From Butyrivibrio sp. AC2005 (lineage in GTDB: Bacteria; Bacillota; Clostridia; Lachnospirales; Lachnospiraceae): a stretch of DNA of 64,000 nt. The notes beneath the pieces are model-generated. The model saw only the letters and a list, made by a program, of their open reading frames with translations. It searched no databases and was not told where the DNA came from. Every line of letters begins with the position of its first letter. Position 1 is the stretch's first letter. Positions 49,839 to 57,617 of this stretch are shown one piece after another. Made by a program: the position numbers and the translations under genes. The DNA lies in NCBI RefSeq assembly GCF_000424145.1, contig NZ_AUJI01000011.1, positions 1-64,000 of the forward strand, given 5' to 3'.

Positions 49839-51902
49839 ATGTTTAATCAATCCCTGTTGCTTTTAGGGGAAAGAACAGGGAAATATTATGTTCTATGGGA
49901 GGGGATTGCAATAGACTTTAGTAAGATAGCTCTCACAGTTGGAAATGGCGAAAACAGATTTTCCATGAAGCGTGGGAGCTTTAAATATAAGCATAAGATT
50001 AATTGGAAGCAGAAATGTAAGTTAGTCGATACCATTCGTTCCAAGGATTTTGTGAGTTACGTATATGAGTGTGAAGAGGTTGGGGAGAGACTTACACTTA
50101 AGGTTTGGACTGACAAAGAAAAAACCGGGGCTGAGCTTTCATCCTCAGTGGGAAGTTCTTCAAAAATCAACAGGTTCTGGTTTACTTTTGGCACAAATCC
50201 TGATGAACATATCTATGGATGTGGCGAGAATTATTCGGAGTTTGACTTAAAAGGACAGAAAGTAAGGATATGGGTTGCAGAGCATCAGAACGTCCGGCGT
50301 ATTTCAAGAAAACTGATAAAAGAAAAGATAAGAGGACCACGGCCGAAGAGAAAGCTTTCCTTCAGTAAATATGAGTCCTACTATGTGCAGCCAACCTTTG
50401 TATCTTCGGATAAATATTATGTGCATGTGGATATGAAGGCTTATGGCTACTTTGATTTTTCAAAGCCCTCTGAAATAACGATACATACTCAGGAATATCC
50501 TCGGTTTGTATGTGAAAAAGCAGATAGCTTTACGGAGATTTCAGGAAAACTGGCTAAGCTCCTTGGACATCAGAGAACTCTTCCTGACTGGATCTATGAA
50601 GGTGGAATTATCGCCATGCAGGACTGGGTGAAGGATGGAGATAAGGTAAAAGAGGGTTTTGATGGCTGCGGTAATATAGACAGAAAGCTCCTTGAACTTG
50701 AGAAGGAAGGAGCGAAGGTATCCGGGGTCTGGTGTCAGGACTGGTGTGGTTGCAGATGCACAGGGTTTGGATATCAGGTCATGTGGAACTGGCGATATGA
50801 TGAAAAGCAGTACCGGAATCTCCCTGCGAAAATCAGGGAATGGAAGAAAAAGGGCGTCAGATTCTTAGGTTACATAAATCCTTTTATTGCACTTGAAAAG
50901 GATATTTATGCTACGGCAAAGGAAAAGGGATATTGTGTAAAAAACAGAAATGGTGAGGACTACCTTGTAACTATTACAACTTTTCCTGCAGCAATGGTGG
51001 ATTTTACCAATCCTGAGGCCTATGAGTGGTACAAGAATCTCATCAAGGAAAACATGATTGGAATCGGTATGGGCGGCTGGATGGCAGACTTTGGGGAATA
51101 TCTGCCTGAGGATGCCGTGCTGTATGACGGCGATGCAAGGATTCTTCATAACAGCTGGCCTTCGATATGGGCGAAGATGAACAGGGAAGCAATCCTTGAA
51201 TGCGGAGTTGAGAATGAAGTGTTCTTCTTTACCAGGGCAGGCTATACCGGAAGCGTAGGTGCAACCGACATGATGTGGACGGGTGACCAGCATGTCGACT
51301 GGTCAGTGGACGACGGACTTCCGTCAGTAATTCCTGCGACTTTGTCGCTTTCCATGTCAGGGTATGGAATTACACATTCTGATGCAGGCGGTTACACTAC
51401 TGTTATGCACATGAGAAGGTCAAAGGAGCTTCTTATGAGATGGGAAGAGATGAATGTTTTTTCACCTCTTTTCAGAACACACGAAGGTAATCAGCCTGGG
51501 AACAATGCCCAGTTTGATATGGACGAGGAAGTGCTTAAGCATACCGCTTTTTGCACAAGGCTCCATTATGAGTTAGGGGACTACATCAGGGAGCTGGTGA
51601 AGAATGCTACAGAGAGCGGGACTCCGGTTATCAGACCTCTGTTTTATCACTATGATGAACCGTGGGCATATACGGAGATGACAGAATACTTATTGGGTAG
51701 GGATATTCTGGTGGCTCCGGTTCTGGAAGCAGGAAAAGTTAAAAGAGAAGTGACTTTACCTGACGATACATGGGTTAATTTATTTAGCAAAAAAGAATAC
51801 ACGGGAGGAAAACATACAGTGGAGGCGCCGATTGGCCAGCCGCCTGTATTCGTGAGAAGGGACTCTTCCCGGTATGAAGAATTAATAAAAATTGGGGTTT
51901 AA
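49839..51902 (+). CDS. GH31 glycosidase, sulfoquinovosidase clade
   Basis: 687 aa from ATG 49839 (AGGG upstream). From memory it aligns along its length with E. coli YihQ. Seen here: IYGCGENYSEFDLKG, the nucleophile Asp417 in GGWMADFGEYLP, the acid/base Asp483 in MMWTGDQHVDW, and HSDAGGYTT. YihQ binds the sulfonate through Gln288, Arg301, Trp304 and Tyr508. The Gln (CQDW), Trp (VMWNW) and Tyr (GGYTT) are kept, but the Arg is Gln313 (FGYQVMW instead of FGKRVMW). It has no signal peptide, so it acts in the cytoplasm. It is followed after 1 nt by the GPH symporter. Confidence 0.82.
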   Translation: MFNQSLLLLGERTGKYYVLWEGIAIDFSKIALTVGNGENRFSMKRGSFKYKHKINWKQKCKLVDTIRSKDFVSYVYECEEVGERLTLKVWTDKEKTGAELSSSVGSSSKINRFWFTFGTNPDEHIYGCGENYSEFDLKGQKVRIWVAEHQNVRRISRKLIKEKIRGPRPKRKLSFSKYESYYVQPTFVSSDKYYVHVDMKAYGYFDFSKPSEITIHTQEYPRFVCEKADSFTEISGKLAKLLGHQRTLPDWIYEGGIIAMQDWVKDGDKVKEGFDGCGNIDRKLLELEKEGAKVSGVWCQDWCGCRCTGFGYQVMWNWRYDEKQYRNLPAKIREWKKKGVRFLGYINPFIALEKDIYATAKEKGYCVKNRNGEDYLVTITTFPAAMVDFTNPEAYEWYKNLIKENMIGIGMGGWMADFGEYLPEDAVLYDGDARILHNSWPSIWAKMNREAILECGVENEVFFFTRAGYTGSVGATDMMWTGDQHVDWSVDDGLPSVIPATLSLSMSGYGITHSDAGGYTTVMHMRRSKELLMRWEEMNVFSPLFRTHEGNQPGNNAQFDMDEEVLKHTAFCTRLHYELGDYIRELVKNATESGTPVIRPLFYHYDEPWAYTEMTEYLLGRDILVAPVLEAGKVKREVTLPDDTWVNLFSKKEYTGGKHTVEAPIGQPPVFVRRDSSRYEELIKIGV

Positions 51903-51903
51903 A

Positions 51904-53418
51904 ATGGGAAACAAAAGAGAAAACAGCTTTATTTCAAAGTGCGCCTACGGTCTTACCGACATCTACGGTGGCGGCGCATTTATTGTAATCAGTACTTTTT
52001 TTACGGTATTTCTTACTAAGGCACTTGGAATGTCACCTGTACTTGCGGGAACCATTCCGCTTATAGGAAGAGTATGGGATGCGATTACGGATCCCATAAT
52101 GGGTAACATTGTCGACAGGACAAGTTCCAGATTTGGAGCAAAAAGATTTTATATTCTTATCGGCAGCATCATTTCATCAATCACATTTTTGATGCTGTGG
52201 ATGAACGTAGGAATAGAAAGCGTAGCAGGGCAGTATGTTTTTTATGCAGCGATGTACATGCTGTTTTCTACCGGCTTTACAATTGTTATGGTCCCATATA
52301 ACGGACTCCTTCCTGATATGGTAGACGACTATAGCAAAAGAGGAAGCTACTCAGGCATAAGGATGATTTTTTCAAGCCTTGGTGCTATAATGGCCGGGCT
52401 GATTCCGACGATCCTTATAACCGATAATACCAATGGCGGTTTATATTTTAAGGTTGCTGCTATTTTTTCATGTATTTTCATAGTCGTGATTTTGCTTTCC
52501 TTTGCAGGAACATGGGAAAAACAAAAAGAACCTGTAAAGGTTCCTCTAGGAAAGAGCATGACACAGTCAGTTACGGTTTATAAGAGCTTTTCATTTAAGC
52601 TGTTTATCTGTATTTTCCTTGCAGGGCAGGGAGCTGCGGATTTTGTAACAGGACTTGCGGTTTATTACGTGGATGATGTCCTCAATGCATATTCGGGCGG
52701 ACGATTCACTATGATGATGGGAGTGCTTCTGCTGGCACAGTTCTCAGGAACAGTCATCTTTTCAATGATAATTCCGAAGACTTCCAAGAAGTTTCCGATT
52801 TTACTTGGATTCCCGATCAGAATTCTTGCAACGATTGCTCTTTTGTTCTTCTCATATGAAGGTGCATCCTTTGCTATAATACTTGTTCTTTCATTTATCG
52901 TGGGACTTGGCATGGCAGGAGCTTCAGTCAGCATCTACGCGATACTGTCCGATATGGTAGATGTTGATGAGCTCATTACATCCATCAGACGTCCCGGAAC
53001 AGTATCAGGCATGGCGACCTTTATCAGGAAAATTGCAACAGGTCTCAGCTCAACAGTGATTGGAATCAGTCTTGCGATGGTAGGATACGATGAGAGTCTT
53101 GCAACACAAAAGCTGAGACAGTCCGCAGGAACTCAGATGGGAATAACACAGCTGTATGTGTGGCTGCCCGTGGCACTTATGGTGCTCACAATTATTTTTG
53201 CAGTAATGTTCCCTATGAACAAGGCAGAATACAATGTGATCAAAAAGGAAATAAAGCGCAGAAAGGGCGAGGATGCTTCAATAGCAACAGCGGAAGAGAT
53301 TGCCATCTGCGAGATGGTTACAGGCTTTAAATACGACAGACTCTGGAACGAGGACAATGCGCTTAAGCTTCGTTCGAGCGAGACAGATAAAACATCCCAA
53401 AAGAACGGATGCGCTTGA
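51904..53418 (+). CDS. GPH-family sugar:cation symporter
   Basis: 504 aa from ATG 51904, 1 nt after the GH31 stop (TTG at 51892 rejected). It has 12 predicted membrane helices. The GPH signature is present as GRVWDAITDPIMGNIVDRTSSRFGAKRFYI in two conserved blocks (DAITDPIMG; RFGAKR). The C-terminal cytoplasmic tail is charged. YihO/YihP-type importers for SQ and SQ-glycerol belong to this family, and location beside the GH31 gene supports uptake of its substrate. The ion may be Na+ or H+. A terminator follows. Confidence 0.85.
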   Translation: MGNKRENSFISKCAYGLTDIYGGGAFIVISTFFTVFLTKALGMSPVLAGTIPLIGRVWDAITDPIMGNIVDRTSSRFGAKRFYILIGSIISSITFLMLWMNVGIESVAGQYVFYAAMYMLFSTGFTIVMVPYNGLLPDMVDDYSKRGSYSGIRMIFSSLGAIMAGLIPTILITDNTNGGLYFKVAAIFSCIFIVVILLSFAGTWEKQKEPVKVPLGKSMTQSVTVYKSFSFKLFICIFLAGQGAADFVTGLAVYYVDDVLNAYSGGRFTMMMGVLLLAQFSGTVIFSMIIPKTSKKFPILLGFPIRILATIALLFFSYEGASFAIILVLSFIVGLGMAGASVSIYAILSDMVDVDELITSIRRPGTVSGMATFIRKIATGLSSTVIGISLAMVGYDESLATQKLRQSAGTQMGITQLYVWLPVALMVLTIIFAVMFPMNKAEYNVIKKEIKRRKGEDASIATAEEIAICEMVTGFKYDRLWNEDNALKLRSSETDKTSQKNGCA

Positions 53419-53455
53419 TGGGTTTTGATCTGAAGTCACAGGATTAAAAAAGTAG

Positions 53456-53500
53456 GCAGGTTTAGTTCAGCTAACACCGCACTAAATCTGCTTTTTCTTT
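53456..53500 (+). terminator. Terminator between the symporter and DASS genes
   Basis: GCAGGTTTAGT (53456-53466) pairs with ACTAAATCTGC (53481-53491) with one mismatch, followed by TTTTTCTTT. Confidence 0.75.
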
Positions 53501-53545
53501 GAAATAATTGATTAAAATATTTAATTAAAAGGAGATACAAAAGAA

Positions 53546-54973
53546 ATGAACAGCACAAAACGCGGTATACATATGATACTGGGGCCGGTACTGTTTTTAC
53601 TGGTAAGCTTTGGACTCGGTAAGACAGGGATCATTGATTATACAGCAGCTAAGGGAATAGGATGTGCCCTGTGGATGATCTACTGGTGGGTTACAAGACC
53701 TGTAGATATCACAGTCACAGCACTTTTACCCGGAGTTATAAATGCACTTTTTGATATTGTTCCAATGGAGAATGTAATATCACAGTATTCTTCAAGCAGT
53801 ATTATCCTGATCTTCGGATCCTGCCTTCTGACAGCACCCTGGAGTGAGATAGGACTTGATAAGAGAATTTCCTTAAAGGCTCTTTCACTTATCGGACCCT
53901 CCATGAAATCACAGATCACGGTATGGCTTCTGGCGGCTGTTGTTCTTTCCAACATGATGCCCAACGTTGTTGTGGTTGCTATTTTCACACCTATAGCTGT
54001 TTCCATGCTTGCGGCAGCAGGTTATAAGGATATCAAAAACTGTGAGGCGGCAACACCTATCCTCTGCGCGATCGCATGGGGCTCTCAGGTTGGCGGTGCC
54101 GGAACTCCTCTTGGCGGAGCCATGAATATCACAGCCATTGCATTTATAGAAGAGTTCACAGGCAAGGAATTCATGTACATAGACTGGATCACAAGAATGC
54201 TTCCTTACACCATTATTGCAACAATCGCAGTACTGGCTGTAATGCTTCTTAAACACATGAAGACAAGCTCTCTTGAGGGTACAAAAGAGTATTTCGAGAA
54301 GTGCTATAAGGATCTTGGCCCCATGAAAAAGGACGAGAAGATAAGTTTTGTACTTTTTGTTGTAGCTATGCTGGGTTCCTTTGTAAGACCACTTTATGCA
54401 AACCTTATACCCGGACTTGTTCCTGCATATCTGTTCCTGATACTCGGCTTTGCTAACTTTGTTATCGTATCCTGCGAGAAGAAAGAGCTCCTTCTTACCT
54501 GGGAAAAGGCACAGAAAGAAGTTATGTGGGGAATGCTCCTTCTATTTGCAGGCGGACTTGCACTTGGCCAGATACTTACAGGTTCAGGGGCAAACGATGC
54601 TATTGCTAATGTGATCTCTTCAGCCAATATAAGCGGCGGATTCGTTGCAATCCTTGTGTTCACATTGTTTGCATGTGTTATCTCAGAGATGACAAACAGT
54701 ACTGTATCAGCAGCAGTTACACTTCCTATCGTAATTGGTGTAACACAGAAGATGGGGCTGAATCCTATACCGTATGTGTTTACAACCTGTATGGGCATGA
54801 ATTTTGAATCAATTCTTCCTGTCAGCGTACGTGCAATCTCAGTATCCTACGGCCTTGATCCTGATAAGCTTCTTAAAAATGGTCTCGTTGTAGCGCTTGT
54901 CAGAATGCTCATTGCTGTAATCGTAGGCTTTATCACTATGATGGTTTGGCCGGGATTTGGCGTTTTAAGTTAA
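53546..54973 (+). CDS. DASS-family anion transporter
   Basis: 475-aa divalent anion:Na+ symporter family protein with about 11-12 helices. Two SNT-type family motifs are visible: VVLSNMMPNVVVVAIFTPIA (SNMMPN) and EMTNSTVSAAVTLPI (TNSTVS). The family moves dicarboxylates, sulfate and related anions. Between the symporter and the transaldolase it is a candidate exporter of the sulfonate product (2,3-dihydroxypropane sulfonate or sulfolactate) or importer of an anionic substrate. AAAAGGAG precedes the ATG. It is followed by its own terminator. Confidence 0.82.
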   Translation: MNSTKRGIHMILGPVLFLLVSFGLGKTGIIDYTAAKGIGCALWMIYWWVTRPVDITVTALLPGVINALFDIVPMENVISQYSSSSIILIFGSCLLTAPWSEIGLDKRISLKALSLIGPSMKSQITVWLLAAVVLSNMMPNVVVVAIFTPIAVSMLAAAGYKDIKNCEAATPILCAIAWGSQVGGAGTPLGGAMNITAIAFIEEFTGKEFMYIDWITRMLPYTIIATIAVLAVMLLKHMKTSSLEGTKEYFEKCYKDLGPMKKDEKISFVLFVVAMLGSFVRPLYANLIPGLVPAYLFLILGFANFVIVSCEKKELLLTWEKAQKEVMWGMLLLFAGGLALGQILTGSGANDAIANVISSANISGGFVAILVFTLFACVISEMTNSTVSAAVTLPIVIGVTQKMGLNPIPYVFTTCMGMNFESILPVSVRAISVSYGLDPDKLLKNGLVVALVRMLIAVIVGFITMMVWPGFGVLS

Positions 54974-55028
54974 TGACTAAATAGTTTATAGTAAATAAAT
55001 TTACACTTTTAATAAATTGTAATTGGCG

Positions 55029-55085
55029 AAAAATAGCTCAAAATACCTACTTTAGTTCGAATGTGGGTGTTTTGGGCTATTTTTG
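55029..55085 (+). terminator. Long terminator after the DASS gene
   Basis: AAAATAGC (55030-55037) pairs with GCTATTTT (55076-55083), continued inward by CAAAA/TTTTG and ACC/GGT with small mismatches around a 12-nt loop, followed by T's. Confidence 0.75.
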
Positions 55086-55147
55086 TGCAAAATATGGGCG
55101 AAAATGCACATTTACGAAACTTTTTAGTGAACTATTACAAAAATAAA

Positions 55148-55160
55148 TTAAACAGTTTAA
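55148..55160. promoter_or_regulatory. TTAAACAGTTTAA palindrome upstream of the transaldolase operon
   Basis: A perfect 13-bp palindrome, followed by AAC so that GTTTAAAC also forms an 8-bp one. It lies about 50 nt upstream of a TTGACT/TTGACC -35-like region (55199-55214). It is a candidate operator for the ROK regulator of this operon. The 301-bp gap 54974-55274 otherwise holds the DASS terminator and no gene. Confidence 0.4.
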
Positions 55161-55274
55161 ACAATACGCCAAAATGAATTAAATATATCAAAGTTCTATT
55201 GACTATATTGACCAAATTGATAGAATTATATTTGCTTAAAGAAATTAACTAATTAGTATTTGGGAGGCAATACA

Positions 55275-55961
55275 ATGAAATTTTTCTTAGACAGCGCAAA
55301 ACTTGATGAAATCAAACAGGCATACAACACATTTGGTATTGACGGAGTAACAACAAACCCTCGTCACATTATGGCAAGTGGTAAGCCCTTTATGACAGCT
55401 ATTACAGATATCGCAAACTGGATCAAGGAAGAGGGCCTTGAGGGAGTTGATAAGTTCCCTGTATCAGTTGAGATCAATCCTCATTTTGACAAGACAGAGG
55501 ATATGGTAGAGATGGCTAGAAAGGTTGCTAAGATCAGCCCTAACTTCGTAATCAAGATTCCTGCAATCGAGGCTGGTGTTGCAGCAGCAAGAATCCTTGA
55601 GAAGGAAGGCATCAGAACAAACGTAACTCTGATCTTCTCACCCGCACAGGCAATTCTTCCTGCAAAGAACGGTTCACTTTTTGTTTCACCTTTCATCGGA
55701 TGGAAAGAGCAGAATGGCGAAGACTGCAAGGAATATATAAAGAACATCGTAGAAATCTACAAGAACTATGGCTTCTATGGTAAGACACAGATCATCTGTG
55801 CAGCAATTCGTACACCTAAGCAGATTGCTGATTGTGCAGTAGCAGGTGCGGACATCGTTACATGTGGACTTGCAGTATATCAGGATTGCATGAAGCATGC
55901 ATACACAAATCAGGGACTTAACACATTCTGTGAAGCTTGGGATAACACAGCTACTGAATAA
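55275..55961 (+). CDS. Transaldolase-family protein, candidate sulfofructose transaldolase
   Basis: 228 aa from ATG 55275 with GGGAGG upstream. It is a short, class I aldolase-fold enzyme of the fructose-6-phosphate aldolase/TalC type. The Schiff-base Lys lies in NFVIKIPAIEAG (about residue 90), with NVTLIFSPAQAI and SPFIGW as expected. The usual TTNPS(L/I) motif reads TTNPRHI. In the sulfo-TAL pathway of Firmicutes, such an enzyme splits 6-deoxy-6-sulfofructose, giving sulfolactaldehyde and passing the three-carbon unit to glyceraldehyde 3-phosphate. The neighbours support this role; a plain transaldolase is the alternative. Confidence 0.75.
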   Translation: MKFFLDSAKLDEIKQAYNTFGIDGVTTNPRHIMASGKPFMTAITDIANWIKEEGLEGVDKFPVSVEINPHFDKTEDMVEMARKVAKISPNFVIKIPAIEAGVAAARILEKEGIRTNVTLIFSPAQAILPAKNGSLFVSPFIGWKEQNGEDCKEYIKNIVEIYKNYGFYGKTQIICAAIRTPKQIADCAVAGADIVTCGLAVYQDCMKHAYTNQGLNTFCEAWDNTATE

Positions 55962-55982
55962 GTAATCACTTAGCGGCTGTGA

Positions 55983-56046
55983 GAACCTGACGAGGTATTA
56001 TCGAGTCTGGTTCGAACGTGTTACGCCGAGTAAAACGAGGCGTAAC
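55983..56046. repeat. Structured repeat, family B hairpins 3 and 4
   Basis: Hairpin 3: GAACCTGA (55983-55990) with TCTGGTTC (56006-56013), one T-T mismatch, loop CGAGGTATTATCGAG. Hairpin 4: GTTACGC (56020-56026) with GCGTAAC (56040-56046), loop CGAGTAAAACGAG. Same design as 14075-14149 with different stems. Confidence 0.65.
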
Positions 56047-56075
56047 TTCCATAAAAAGACAGGGAGATATAAAGT

Positions 56076-56933
56076 ATGAAAATCGGATTTATCGGTCTTG
56101 GCATTATGGGTGAGTCCATGTGCGAGAACATTGTTAAGAAGCATGATGACAAAGTTTACTGCTTCGATTTTATAAAAGAGAAGGTTGACCTTCTTGCATC
56201 AAAGGGAGCCATTCCCTGTGAGAATTCAGTAGAGCTTGCAAAGAACTCTGACGTAATCATTTCAATGGTTCCCAAGAGTGAGCACTCAAGATCAGTATAC
56301 GAATCAATCGTGGATGTTCTTGATTCTTCCAAGACCTGTATCGATATGAGCACAATTGATCCCAGCGTATCAATTGAAATTTCAAAGATGGTAAAGAAGA
56401 CAGGAGCTCAGTTCATCGATGCACCTGTAGTTAAGTCAAAGCCTGCTGCAATCGAGGGTACACTTGGTATCTACGTTGGCGGTGAGGTAGAGACATATAA
56501 GGCTATGAAGCCTATCCTCCTCTACATGGGATGCAACGTAATCCGCATGGGTGACAACGGTAAGGGGCTTGTTATGAAGATCTGCCACAATGCTCTTGTT
56601 TCTCAGATCCAGAACGGTGTAAACGAGACAATCACTCTTGCAAAGGCAAACGGAATCTCAATTCCGGACTTCACAGAGGCTGTTTCCTACGGCGGAGCAT
56701 CTAACTGGTATCTTGATGGCCAGGCCAAGAAGCTTGAAGCTGAGGATTATACAACAGCATTCTCAATTGAGAACATGGCTAAGGACGTAAACATCTGCGT
56801 GAATCTTGCAAAAGAGTGTGGTGTTAAGATGCCCGGCGAAGAGAATGCACTTAATGTATATCAGACAGCTCTCGACAGAGGAATGGGTAAAGAGGACTTC
56901 AGAGCAACCATCAAGGTTGTAAGAGACAGATAA
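56076..56933 (+). CDS. Beta-hydroxyacid-dehydrogenase family, candidate sulfolactaldehyde reductase
   Basis: 285-aa NAD(P)-dependent reductase. The Rossmann start is IGFIGLGIMGESM. The substrate loop reads DAPVVKSKPAAIEGTL, where carboxylate-using members have DAPVSGG; E. coli YihU (sulfolactaldehyde reductase) has VGRTSANA there. The catalytic Lys is in GLVMKICHNAL (about residue 165). It follows the transaldolase and so probably reduces sulfolactaldehyde to 2,3-dihydroxypropane sulfonate while reoxidising NADH. GGGAG lies 9 nt before the ATG. The next gene begins directly after its stop. Confidence 0.75.
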   Translation: MKIGFIGLGIMGESMCENIVKKHDDKVYCFDFIKEKVDLLASKGAIPCENSVELAKNSDVIISMVPKSEHSRSVYESIVDVLDSSKTCIDMSTIDPSVSIEISKMVKKTGAQFIDAPVVKSKPAAIEGTLGIYVGGEVETYKAMKPILLYMGCNVIRMGDNGKGLVMKICHNALVSQIQNGVNETITLAKANGISIPDFTEAVSYGGASNWYLDGQAKKLEAEDYTTAFSIENMAKDVNICVNLAKECGVKMPGEENALNVYQTALDRGMGKEDFRATIKVVRDR

Positions 56934-57617
56934 GTGACGGTGAAGAAAATGCTGGATAGATTGAACGAAGTAAATGATGTAGAAATCACCTCAGTATTTG
57001 ATGAGTCCTTCAAGACCTATGGAAACATCGTAGAGGGTTACGACTTTTCCGAGATGATAAAGTTCATGGAAGATAACACGGATATTCCTGAGAATGGAAA
57101 CGTGTATGTGGCTTCTGTCCCTGAGATGGAAAAACTCTCAGTAGTAGCTGACGTCAGAGGATTCTTCTATGGAGATATGCCGATTCAGGTTGGCTACTGC
57201 AACGGCAGAAATACGACCTACAACGGTTTTGAATATCATAAGGGAAGCGAGATAAATGTTGCAGTAACAGATTTTATGCTGGTACTTGGACATACCTGGG
57301 AGATAGCAAAAGATAATACTTACAAAGTAGAAGATGCAAAGGTCTTCTTTGTACCTAAGGGAACAGCAATAGAAATGTTCCAGACAACTCTTCATCTTTC
57401 ACCGGTAAGAGTTTGTGATGAAGGCTTTAAGGGAGTAGTAATTCTTCCGAAAGGAACCAATACACCTCTTGATAAAAAGCCTACAGCAGAAAGCGGTGAG
57501 GAGAGACTTCTTCATCAGAGAAACAAGTGGGTAATATCTCATCCCGAGAGAGAACCTCTGATTAAGCAGGGAGCTTTCCCCGGACTTATCGGAGAAAATA
57601 AGGAACTAAAACTATGA
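56934..57617 (+). CDS. DUF4867-like protein, candidate sugar isomerase
   Basis: 227 aa if started at GTG 56934, directly after the preceding stop; ATG 56949 (MLDRLNEV) is an alternative. It appears to be a cupin-like beta protein of the DUF4867 type: VQVGYCNGRNTTYNGFEYHKGSE, LVLGHTWEIA, VFFVPKGTAIEMFQTTLHLSP. Such proteins accompany transaldolase-type sulfoglycolysis and tagatose-type sugar clusters in Firmicutes. His residues in EYHKGSE, LGHTW and LHLSP could bind a metal. It may isomerise sulfoquinovose to sulfofructose, but the next gene is a second candidate. Confidence 0.6.
   Translation: MTVKKMLDRLNEVNDVEITSVFDESFKTYGNIVEGYDFSEMIKFMEDNTDIPENGNVYVASVPEMEKLSVVADVRGFFYGDMPIQVGYCNGRNTTYNGFEYHKGSEINVAVTDFMLVLGHTWEIAKDNTYKVEDAKVFFVPKGTAIEMFQTTLHLSPVRVCDEGFKGVVILPKGTNTPLDKKPTAESGEERLLHQRNKWVISHPEREPLIKQGAFPGLIGENKELKL

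Noticed and set aside
55983-56046. tRNA-like TTCGAAC arm
   Set aside because: GGTTCGAAC at 56009-56017 looks like a T-loop, but no acceptor, D or anticodon stems fit; it is part of the family B hairpin.
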